Assembly (NCBI GenBank): GCA_963822825.1
Contig: CAWGIW010000007.1
Location: forward strand, 147,161 to 211,160
Length of the DNA stretch: 64,000 nt
Origin: JAWWPY01 sp963822825
GTDB taxonomy: Bacteria; Actinomycetota; Actinomycetes; Streptosporangiales; Streptosporangiaceae
Direction of reading: 5' to 3'
The stretch's first letter is position 1. Each line of letters opens with the position of its first letter. Below are positions 37,618 through 45,796 of this stretch, in pieces. The notes under the pieces were generated by a model. That model saw only the letters and a program-made list of their open reading frames with translations, was not told where the DNA came from and made no database searches. Made by a program: the position numbers and the translations under genes.

Positions 37618-37667
37618 CCGGCCCTACTGGCTGACAAAGAACCCGGCCCTACTGGCTGACAAAGAAC
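37618..37667. repeat. Perfect 25-bp tandem duplication
   Basis: CCGGCCCTACTGGCTGACAA(+5) occurs twice head to tail (37618-37642 and 37643-37667), just after the stop of the Clp N-domain gene. The rest of the 418-bp gap 37273-37690 shows no gene or motif I can support. Confidence 0.9.
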
Positions 37668-37690
37668 ACGGGGACACCGCCGCCAGCTTG

Positions 37691-38452
37691 TTACGCCTCC
37701 TGGGGTGGGGCCTCCCCGGGTGGGTCCTCCCCGGGTGGGTCCTCCCCGGGAGGCGCGGCCTCGGGTGTGTCCTTCTCGGGTGTGTCCTCCTTGGGCAGGG
37801 CCGCCCTGAGCGGGCTCTCCGGCCGGGGGTTCTCCGGCCGGAGAACCCCCGGCCGGGGGGTCTCCGCGGCGTGGCCCAGCAGCCGTTCGATGGCGGCCAG
37901 CCGACCGTCGATCGCATCGAGCCTGCTCACGATCTCCTGGACCTGCTGGCTCACGGCCTCTTCGAGACGGCGCACCGCAAATCCCCCGAAACGCGGCTTG
38001 TCCTGGCCCTCGCCCTGGTAGCCGTGCAGCAGCTCGATGACCTGCTGGCGGGTCCGGTCCAAGTCTGCGCCCAGGTTGGTGAGCACCTGGGCCGCCACAC
38101 CCTGGCCCTCGCGGATCAGCCCGAGCAGAATGTGCTCGGTGCCGATGTAGTTGTGGCCGAGCTGCTGTGACTCGCGCAGCGAGAGCTCGAGGACCTTCTT
38201 GGCGCGCGGCGTGAACGGGATGTGCCCGGACGGGGCGTCTTTTCCACGGCCAGTGATCTCCTCGACCTGCTGCCGCACAGCCTCCAGGCTGATCCCCATG
38301 GCCTCCAGGGCCTTGGCCGCGACGCCTTCGCCCTCATGAATCAGGCCGAGCAGGAGGTGCTCGGTGCCGATGTAGTTGTGGTCGAGGATCCGGGCCTCTT
38401 CCTGGGCCAGGACCACGACCCGGCGCGCCCGGTCAGTGAACCTCTCAAACAT
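37691..38452 (-). CDS. Orphan ClpC-type N-domain protein with Pro/Glu-rich tail
   Basis: A 253-residue protein. Residues 1-145 are almost the complete ClpC N-terminal substrate-receptor domain, both halves included: MFERFTDRARRVVVLAQEEA, NYIGTEHLLLGLIHEGEGVA, FTPRAKKVLELSLRESQQLG and NYIGTEHILLGLIREGQGVA. The two AAA+ ATPase domains are absent. Instead a helical segment (VSQQVQEIVSRLDAIDGRLA) likely forms a coiled coil, followed by an acidic Pro-rich tail with PPGED repeats. ATG 38452 follows GGGGAG at 8 nt. It lies between pdxS and pdxT, normally adjacent genes. It could act as an adaptor or competitor for ClpC substrates; this is inference. Confidence 0.88.
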   Translation of the reverse strand: MFERFTDRARRVVVLAQEEARILDHNYIGTEHLLLGLIHEGEGVAAKALEAMGISLEAVRQQVEEITGRGKDAPSGHIPFTPRAKKVLELSLRESQQLGHNYIGTEHILLGLIREGQGVAAQVLTNLGADLDRTRQQVIELLHGYQGEGQDKPRFGGFAVRRLEEAVSQQVQEIVSRLDAIDGRLAAIERLLGHAAETPRPGVLRPENPRPESPLRAALPKEDTPEKDTPEAAPPGEDPPGEDPPGEAPPQEA

Positions 38453-38521
38453 GTCCGCGCTCCCCACGATGGGTGCAGCCAATGGCATCCGGGCGCGCAC
38501 GGCGCGGGGATGCCGGGAAGG

Positions 38522-39463
38522 TCACCAGCCGCGGCCGGCGTAACGCTCGCCGGGCGGCAGGGTGTCCAGGTTGATGCCGACCATGGCCTCACCGAGCCCG
38601 CGAGAGACCTTGGCGACAACGTCAGGGTCGTCATGGAAGGTAGTTGCTTTCACGATCGCCTCGGCCCGCCGGGCCGGGTCGCCCGACTTGAAGATCCCGG
38701 AGCCGACGAACAGCCCTTCCGCGCCGAGCTGCATCATCATGGCGGCGTCGGCCGGGGTGGCGATGCCGCCCGCCGTGAACAGCACGACGGGCAGACGGCC
38801 GGCCCGGGCGACTTCGGCGACCAGCTCGTAGGGGGCCTGCAGGTCCTTGGCCGCCGCGAACAGCTCCTCGCCGCGGAGCGCGCCGAGACGCCGGATGTCC
38901 GCCGAGATCTGGCGCATATGCCTGGTCGCTTCCACGACGTTGCCGGTCCCGGCCTCGCCCTTCGACCGGATCATGGCCGCACCTTCGGTGATCCGGCGGA
39001 GGGCCTCGCCGAGGTTCGTGGCGCCACAGACGAACGGCACGGTGAACGCCCACTTATCGACGTGGTTGGCCTCATCCGCAGGCGTGAGGACCTCGGACTC
39101 GTCGATGTAGTCGGCGCCGATCGCTTGCAGCACCTGGGCCTCGGCGAAGTGGCCGATCCGGCACTTCGCCATGACCGGGATGGAAACCGCCGCGATGATC
39201 TCCTCGATCATGTCGGGGTCGCTCATCCGCGCGACACCGCCCTCCGCGCGGATGTCGGCGGGCACCCGCTCCAGCGCCATCACCGCCACCGCGCCGGCGT
39301 CCTCGGCGATCTTCGCCTGGTCGGCGGTCACCACGTCCATGATCACGCCGCCTTTGAGCATGTCGGCCATGCCCCGCTTGACGCGCGCGGTCCCGGTCCG
39401 GCCGGTGGCTCCCGTCCCGGTGCTCGATTCACCGGCACTGGCTGCGGCACTGCTGACTGACAC
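38522..39463 (-). CDS. pdxS: Pyridoxal 5'-phosphate synthase lyase subunit
   Basis: A 313-residue PdxS: VKRGMADMLKGGVIMDVVTA with the active-site Lys region, AVAVMALERVPADIRAEGGVARMSDP, KCRIGHFAEAQVLQAIGADYIDESE and GTGNVVEATRHM. It condenses ribose 5-phosphate, glyceraldehyde 3-phosphate and ammonia to PLP. GTG 39463 is chosen since GAGG lies 6 nt upstream; an earlier GTG at 39475 has no better site. Confidence 0.96.
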   Translation of the reverse strand: MSVSSAAASAGESSTGTGATGRTGTARVKRGMADMLKGGVIMDVVTADQAKIAEDAGAVAVMALERVPADIRAEGGVARMSDPDMIEEIIAAVSIPVMAKCRIGHFAEAQVLQAIGADYIDESEVLTPADEANHVDKWAFTVPFVCGATNLGEALRRITEGAAMIRSKGEAGTGNVVEATRHMRQISADIRRLGALRGEELFAAAKDLQAPYELVAEVARAGRLPVVLFTAGGIATPADAAMMMQLGAEGLFVGSGIFKSGDPARRAEAIVKATTFHDDPDVVAKVSRGLGEAMVGINLDTLPPGERYAGRGW

Positions 39464-39523
39464 GACAGACCTCACTTGATCACATAATCGGATGGGCGCA
39501 CCTCCCCCATGGTAGGCGCTCGG

Positions 39524-40087
39524 TCAGCCGGTCAAATGGGGCATATCGGTCCCCCGGCCCTCCGTGCCCCCGGCGACCAGTGAGTCATCGATCTCGAAGA
39601 ACTCCGGCAGCGCCGCGCCGCCGGCCAGGCCGAGCACGCGGACCAGCCACCTCCGCCGGGCGGCGCGGGTGGCCGCCACCGCGTCGTTGAAGAACCGGCG
39701 GGCCAGGAAAACCTGATGGGCCGCGGCCTCAAGCTCCGCGAGCAGGTCGTCCGCGCTGTCCTGCCCGCTCAGCGTCTTGCGGAAGTCAGGCTGGCCGACC
39801 ACGGCCCGCAGGGCCCGGGTGAGATCACTCTCGGCCAGTTCGTTCGGCTCACCCGCCGCCCGGGCGTCGTGCGCGGCCCCCGCGAGCAGCAGGCTCGTCG
39901 CCGGATCGAGCACCCCGCACGCGGCGAGCTCAAGCGCGACCGAACTCCGGCGCAAGAGCGCGGCATCGAGCGCGGCCCGCGCGGTGTCCACCCGGGCGTG
40001 CAGCCGGTCCAGCCGGCCCGCGCGCCACGAGACGTAGACGCCGACCAGCACGGCCAGCACGATGATCAGGATGGCGTCGATCAGCAC
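39524..40087 (-). CDS. Membrane-anchored LemA-like protein
   Basis: A 187-residue protein with an N-terminal helix (LIDAILIIVLAVLVGVYVSW) and a helical domain resembling LemA (ARVDTARAALDAALLRRSSV; FLARRFFNDAVAATRAARRR). A protein of this kind sits next to the PIM genes in Streptomyces; function unknown. The assignment to LemA is by pattern only. Confidence 0.7.
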   Translation of the reverse strand: MLIDAILIIVLAVLVGVYVSWRAGRLDRLHARVDTARAALDAALLRRSSVALELAACGVLDPATSLLLAGAAHDARAAGEPNELAESDLTRALRAVVGQPDFRKTLSGQDSADDLLAELEAAAHQVFLARRFFNDAVAATRAARRRWLVRVLGLAGGAALPEFFEIDDSLVAGGTEGRGTDMPHLTG

Positions 40088-40130
40088 GGGCCACCCGCCT
40101 CATCCGCTGGCCCCAGGCCGCCGCGCCGCC

Positions 40131-41258
40131 TCACCGGGCGACTCCGACCTGCCCGGTGGCGGGCACCACGGCCTCGTAGACTTGCACGACGTCCCTGGCC
40201 ACCACCGGCCAGTCATAGATCCGGACCGCCTCGGCGGCCGCGGCCGACAGGTCGGCCCGCCGCTGCGGGTCGTCCAGCAGCCGCCCGGCCGCCCGGGCCA
40301 GGTCATCGGGGTCGCCGGTCTCGAACAGTTCCCCGGCCCGGCCGCCCCGCAGCACCTGCCGGAACGCGTCGAGATCACTGGCGGCGATCGGCGCACCCGC
40401 GGCCATGGCCTCGGCCAGGACGATGCCGAAGCTCTCGCCGCCGGTGTTCGGCGCGCAGAACACGTCAACCGAGTGATAGACGCGCGCCTTGTCGTCCTCG
40501 CTGACCTGACCGAGCATGATCACCCGCTGGCGCAGCGGCACGGCCAGCTTCTCGAGGGCATTGTCGCCGTCCCCCGGGCCGGCGATGAGCAGCCGCAGAC
40601 CCGGCCGCTGCGCGCCGAGCGTCCCGAACGCGCGCAGCAGCACGTCCAGTCCCTTGCGCGGCTCGTCCATCCGGCCGAGGAACCCCAGGGCACCTCCCGG
40701 GCCCGGCCACCCGGGGAGCGGGGTCGCCTTCTCGTACCGGCGCACGGTCACCCCGTTCGGGATGAGCACCGCGTCCCCGCCGGTGTGCTCGACCAGGGTG
40801 GTGCGCGCGGCCTCGGATACCGCGATCCAGCCGTTGACCTTCTCCAGCGCGGTCCGCAGGGCCGGGGCGGAGGCGTGCATCACCCGCGACCGCGGCGTGG
40901 CGGTGTGCACGGTGGCCACGATGGGGCCGTCCGCGACCCAGCAGGCCAGCAGGGACAGGCTCGGAGCGGCGGGCTCGTGCACGTGCAGCACATCGAACGC
41001 GCCCTCTTTGACCCACCGCCGCACCCGGCTGGCTGAAAGGAAGCCGAACGCCAGCCGCGCCACTGAGCCGTTGTACGGCACCGGGACCGCGCGGCAGGCC
41101 GATACCAGGTAGTCGGGCAGGGACGTGTCCTCATCGGCCGGAGAGATCACGGACACCTCGTGGCCCAGCCCGATCAGCGCCTCGGCCAGGTCCCTGATGT
41201 GCTGCTGCACGCCGCCCGGCACGGCCCAGGTATAGGGGCAGACCAGGCCGACCCTCAC
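40131..41258 (-). CDS. pimA: Phosphatidylinositol alpha-mannosyltransferase PimA
   Basis: A 375-residue GT4-family glycosyltransferase: N-terminal acceptor domain MRVGLVCPYTWAVPGGVQQH with VPGGVQQHI, VHEPAAPSLSLLA, hinge, and donor GDP-mannose domain with EPRKGLDVLLRAF and the E-x7-E motif GGESFGIVLAEAMAAG. It adds the first mannose to phosphatidylinositol at the inner leaflet. GTG 41258 overlaps the acyltransferase stop, and the pgsA-acyltransferase-pimA order is the conserved PIM cluster. Confidence 0.93.
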   Translation of the reverse strand: MRVGLVCPYTWAVPGGVQQHIRDLAEALIGLGHEVSVISPADEDTSLPDYLVSACRAVPVPYNGSVARLAFGFLSASRVRRWVKEGAFDVLHVHEPAAPSLSLLACWVADGPIVATVHTATPRSRVMHASAPALRTALEKVNGWIAVSEAARTTLVEHTGGDAVLIPNGVTVRRYEKATPLPGWPGPGGALGFLGRMDEPRKGLDVLLRAFGTLGAQRPGLRLLIAGPGDGDNALEKLAVPLRQRVIMLGQVSEDDKARVYHSVDVFCAPNTGGESFGIVLAEAMAAGAPIAASDLDAFRQVLRGGRAGELFETGDPDDLARAAGRLLDDPQRRADLSAAAAEAVRIYDWPVVARDVVQVYEAVVPATGQVGVAR

Positions 41259-42209
41259 GGCTCGGTCCCGTCTTCACGGCCGGCCGCGGCGTCCGCGGCG
41301 GCCAGCCGCTCAGGATCCAGATCAGCAACGAAAACCCGCTGCAGCATGTGCCAGTCCGCCGGATGGGCCCGGATACCAGCCTCGAAGGCCCACGCGACCT
41401 GCTGAGTCATGGCGGCTACTTTCTCCCGCCGGTCTCCCCCGTCCGGCACAGGGACCTCAGAATGGACGTTGACTCCCCAGCAGTCCCCCTCGTACCACAG
41501 CGTGGTGGGCAGCAGGACGGCGCCGGTCTGGACGGCCAGCGCCGCCGGGCCGCCCATCATCCGCGCCTTCTCGCCGAAGAACTCCACCTCGATACCGCCG
41601 CCGGTGACGTCACGGTCGGCGACCAGGCAGACCAGCCGCCGGCGCGCAGCCGCTGGGCCAGGATCCCAAACCGGCTGTTGCCACCGTGGCCGGCAGCGCC
41701 TCGAACCCGAGGCCTTCACGGAACTCCACGAACCGCCGGTACAGCGACTCGGGCCTGAGCCGCTCCGCCACCGTGGTGAACTTCCCCGCCCCGCGGGCGA
41801 TGATCCACGCCCCGGCCTCCTCGTAGTTCCCCATATGCGGCAGGGCGACCACCACCCCGCGGCCCGCCGCCATGCTGGCGTGCAGGACGTCCTCCGCGCC
41901 TACGGACAGCGTGCTGGCCAGGATCCGCTCGGTGCTGATGGCCGGGAGCCGGAATACCTCGAACCAGTAGCGCGCGTAGGAAAGCATGGCCGCGCGGGAC
42001 AGCGCGCGCAGGTCCTGACCCGACGGCGCGGGACCGATCACCCGGCGCAGGTTGTCCTCCAGGACCTGCACCCGCGGACCCTGGCGGCGCCACGCCAGGT
42101 CGGCGCCCCGCATGAAGACCCAGCGGGGCCAGGACTCGGGCACCCGGTAGACCACCGACCAGCCCAGCCCGTATGCGGCGTCGGCCAGCCGGTCTTTCAG
42201 CGCGGCCAT
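41255..42209 (-). CDS. Phosphatidylinositol mannoside acyltransferase (two frame breaks)
   Basis: LPLAT/HtrB-family acyltransferase homologous to PatA. The N-terminus has ARYWFEVFRLPAI and the catalytic H-x4-D/E-like segment VVVALPHMGNYEEAGAW; the C-terminus has CLVADRDVTGGGIEVEFFGE and GAVLLPTTLWYEGDCW. The frame breaks near 41690 and 41638; the short middle piece GHGGNSRFGILAQRLRAGG reads in the third frame. It acylates the mannose of PIM1. ATG 42209 overlaps the end of pgsA. Confidence 0.86.
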
Positions 42210-42957
42210 CCTGCGCCCTCTCCCGTGCCTTCGTGCCCCATGCTTTCGGGCCCAGTGCCACCATCCCCGTGGCCGTCGGCGGCGGTGCGCTCCCCGGTGG
42301 CCTGTTCCCGCGCTGTTCGTTCGCCGGCCGCTCGCTCCCCGGCCGCACGCGGCCCGGCGCCGGGCCCACCGCCTGCCGCACCACCAGCACCCGCTGGCCG
42401 AACGTGACCGTGCTCAGCCCGGCGAGCGCCCACAAGCCCACCGGAAGCACGTACGGCACGCCGAGGCCGGTGAGACCAGCCGAGACCAGGCCGATGACGA
42501 GCCGCTCCGATCGCTCGGCCACGCCGACGTCGGCCCGCACCCCCAAGCCCTCCGCCCGGGCCCGCGCGTAGGACACCATCGCGCCCGCCACCAGGCAGTA
42601 CAGCGTCACGGCGGCGAGCACGGGCTGATGGCCGCCCCGGGCCAGCCAGATCGCGAGCCCCGCGAAGACGGCAGCGTCGCTCACCCGGTCCAGGGTCGAG
42701 TCGAGGAAGGCGCCCCAGGGCCCGGTGGTGCCCGTGATCCGGGCCAGCGCACCGTCCAGCATGTCGGCCAGCACGAAGAACGTGCAGACCATCGTCCCGG
42801 CGAACAGGTGGCCCGTGGGAAACAGCCACAGCGCCCCCGCGGTCATGCCCACGGTGCCGGTCACGGTGATCGCGTTCGGGGTTACCGGGGTACGCGCGAG
42901 CACCTGCCCGACCGGGATCAGCACCCGGTTCAGCACGGGCCGCAGGAAGTTCAGCAT
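42197..42957 (-). CDS. pgsA: Phosphatidylinositol phosphate synthase, CDP-alcohol phosphotransferase (3' frame break)
   Basis: Integral membrane enzyme with the CDP-alcohol phosphotransferase signature DG-x2-AR-x8-G-x3-D-x3-D visible as DMLDGALARITGTTGPWG plus AFLDSTLDRVSD. It makes PI phosphate from CDP-diacylglycerol and inositol phosphate. ATG 42957 starts MLNFLRPVLNRV. The main frame runs past the start of the acyltransferase gene without a stop. A shift near 42365 gives an Ala/Gly/Glu tail ending at 42197, which overlaps the next ATG as expected, so I place the end there. Confidence 0.85.
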
Positions 42958-43082
42958 GGCCGTCCGATCTTACTGGCGGGTGGGACACGGAAGGGTGATT
43001 CCGGTTGGGGGCTTGTTATCCGGTGGCCGGGAGGTAAAGGCTGGCTGTACGCAGCCGGACGGACCCGCAGGAGGCGACACTC

Positions 43083-45239
43083 ATGACCGACAGGAGAGGA
43101 CCGACAGCCGCAGGCGGCAGCACCAGCGGCAGGCCAGCCCGGCAGCGTTCGGAATGTCGCGCTGGTCGGCCATTCGGGAGCAGGAAAGACAACGCTGGTC
43201 GAGGCGCTTCTGGTCGCACACCGGGGCGATTCAGCGGGCGGGCCGGGTCGAAGACGGGACCACGGTGAGCGACTTTGACGAGGTCGAGGTCAGGCAGCAG
43301 CGCTCGGTAAACCTCACGCTCGCCCCGGTCAGCTACGCCGGGGTCAAGGTGAACCTGATCGACACGCCCGGGCTACGCCGACTTCACCGGGGACCTGCGG
43401 GCCGGCCTGCGGGCCGCGGACGCGGCGCTGTTCGCCGTGCCCGCGACCGAGGGCGTGGACGGCCTGACCCGGATGCTCTGGGATGAGTGCGCGCGGGTCG
43501 GCATGCCGCGCGGCGGTGGTGATCACGAAGCTCGACCACCAGCGGGCCGACTTCGACGAAGCCCTGCGAGCCTGCCAGGACGCGTTCGGCGACGCGGTGG
43601 CACCGCTGTACCTGCCAGTGTCCGACGATCAGGGCGAACTGCGGGGGCTCATCGGGCTGCTGTCCGAGCGCTTCTACGACTACACGGGCGGAGCCCGCAC
43701 CGAGCGCGATCCTGAACCCGCCCATTCGGACCGCGTCGAAGAACTGCGCAGCTCGCTGATCGAGGGGATCATCCAGGAGAGCGAGGACGAGGGCCTCATG
43801 GACAGGTACCTCGTCCGGTGAGGAGATCGCCACCAAGGTGCTCATCGAGGACCTGGAGAAGGCGGTGGCCCGGGGCAGCTTCTACCCGGTGCTGGGCGGT
43901 GGGCAGCCAGCAGGGCGTCGGGCTGGCCGAACTGCTCGAAGTGATGACCCAGGCCTTTCCCGCGCCGGACGAGCACCCGCTGCCCGCGGTGACCACCCTG
44001 GATGGCAAGCCGGTCACCGATCTGTCCAGCGACCCGAACGGCCCGCTGCTCGCCGAGGTGGTCAAGACCACCTCGGATCCGTATGTCGGGCGGATCAGCC
44101 TGGTCCGGGTGTTCTCCGGCACCCTGCGGCCCGACGCGGTCGTGCACGTGTCCGGGCATGGCCTGGCCGAGCGCGGCCATGCCGACCATGACCAGTGACG
44201 AGCGGATCGGCGCGCTCACCTCGCCCTTGGGCAAGCAGCAGCGGCCGGTCGCGCAGTGCGCCGCGGGAGACATCTGCGCCGTGGCCAAGCTGTCCAGCGC
44301 GGAGACCGGTGACACCCTGTCGGACAAGGAGCGGCCGGTGCTCATGGAGGCGTGGTCGATGCCGGAGCCGCTGCTGCCGGTGGCGATTCACGCCAAGTCC
44401 AAGGCCGACGAGGACAAGCTGTCGCAGGCCATCGGGCGGCTGGTGGCCGAGGACCCGACGCTGCGGCTGGAGAACAACGCCGAGACCCACCAGCTGGTGC
44501 TCTGGTGCATGGGTGAGGCCCACTCCGACCTGCTGCTCGACCGGCTGTCCAGCCGTTACGGGGTCGCCGTGGAGACCGGCGAGCTGCGCGTTCCGCTGCG
44601 GGAGACGGTCGGCGGGAAGGCCAGGGGGCTGGGCCGGAACGTCAAGCAGACCGGCGGCCACGGTGAGTTCGGGATCTGCCACATCGAGGTCGAGCCCCGG
44701 CCGTCCGGCGCGGGCCTGGAGTTCGTCAACAAGGTCGTCGGCGGGGTGGTCCCGCGCCAGTTCATTCCGTCGGTCGAGAAAGGCATCCGCGCCCAGATGG
44801 AACTGGGGGTGCTGGCGGGCTACCCGATGGTGGACATCAGGGTCACTCTGTTCGACGGCAAGGCGCATTCGGTGGACTCCTCGGACATGGCGTTCCAGAA
44901 GGCGGGGAAGGCGGCGCTGCGGGATGCGGCCGAGAAGGCGACCGTGCTGCTCCTTGAGCCGGTAGACGAGCTGTCCGTGCTGGTGGTTGACGACTATGTC
45001 GGCGCGGTCATGTCGGACCTCTCATCGCGGCGCGGCCGGGTGCTCGGCACCGAGCCGGTATCCGGCGGGCGGACCCTGGTCAAGGCCGAGATACCCGAAC
45101 TCGAGATCACCCGGTACGCCATCGACCTGCGGTCGATGTCACACGGGACCGGCTCGTTCACCCGTACCTATCTGCGGCACGAGCCGCTGCCCGCCATCTG
45201 GCCGGGAAGGTGCGCGGCCAGGCCTCAGCGTCCGGGTGA
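43083..45239 (+). CDS. Elongation factor G-like GTPase (EF-G2 family), about eight frame breaks
   Basis: ATG 43083 follows GCAGGAGG. Across three frames the conserved EF-G2 sequence is complete: P-loop NVALVGHSGAGKTTLVEALL, switch region RQQRSVNLTLAPV, DTPG motif, TKLD, domain II (RISLVRVFSGTLRPDAV), domain III, domain IV (VGGKARGLGRNVKQTGGHGE) and V (VLVVDDYVGAVMSDLSSRRG). Breaks lie near 43140, 43215, 43373, 43512, 43812, 43898, 44194 and 45195, mostly one extra G or C. The family is related to EF-G but its role is not settled. A homologue sits next to pgsA in Streptomyces too. Either a badly sequenced intact gene or a decaying non-essential one. Confidence 0.83.
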
Positions 45240-45268
45240 CAGGCGGCGAGGTGACCAGGCGTCGGCGA

Positions 45269-45793
45269 TCAGCTTCGGGTGTCCCGCAGCAGTTGCGGAA
45301 GCACCTTGGTCTGGCCCACGACGGGCATGAAGTTGGTGTCCCCGCCCCACCGTGGCACGACGTGCTGGTGCAGGTGGGCGGCGATGCCGGCGCCCGAGAC
45401 CTGGCCCATGTTCATGCCGATGTTGAAGCCCTGCGCGTTGCCCGTGCCGCGCAGCGCCGTCATGGCCTGCTTGGTGTGCTCGGCCGAGCTCGGGGTCTCC
45501 GGCTCGTCGAGATCGGGGTAGTCGGCCACGTGCCGGTACGGGACGACCAGGAGGTGGCCGGCGTTGTACGGGTAAAGGTTGAGCACGGTGTACACGAGCT
45601 GGCCGCGCGCGACGATCAGCCCGTCCTCGTCATCCAGCTTCGGGATCCGGCAGAACGGGCAGCCGTCGCCCTCGTCGCTGCCGACGGCCCGGTTCTCGCC
45701 CTTGATGTAGGCCATGCGGTGCGGCATCCACAGCCGCGCGAAGCCGTCGGGCACGCCGATCCCGTCCTGCGCGAAGGGCTCATCAGACACCAC
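45269..45793 (-). CDS. HIT-family hydrolase (diadenosine tetraphosphate phosphorylase-like)
   Basis: A 174-residue protein with the HIT motif HLHQHVVPR, preceded by CPFCRIPKLDDEDGLIVARG (two Cys of a zinc-like pair) and LNLYPYNAGHLLVVPYRHVA. The mycobacterial orthologue at the same locus (between thrS and pgsA) is an Ap4A phosphorylase. GTG 45793 or 45790 starts the gene 3 nt after thrS stops, so they form an operon. Confidence 0.93.
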   Translation of the reverse strand: MVSDEPFAQDGIGVPDGFARLWMPHRMAYIKGENRAVGSDEGDGCPFCRIPKLDDEDGLIVARGQLVYTVLNLYPYNAGHLLVVPYRHVADYPDLDEPETPSSAEHTKQAMTALRGTGNAQGFNIGMNMGQVSGAGIAAHLHQHVVPRWGGDTNFMPVVGQTKVLPQLLRDTRS

Positions 45794-45796
45794 CGT

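Noticed and set aside
41716..42957. A 413-residue fusion of pgsA with the acyltransferase region
   Set aside because: Beyond about residue 200 it reads the acyltransferase gene out of frame; better explained by a missing base before the true pgsA stop.
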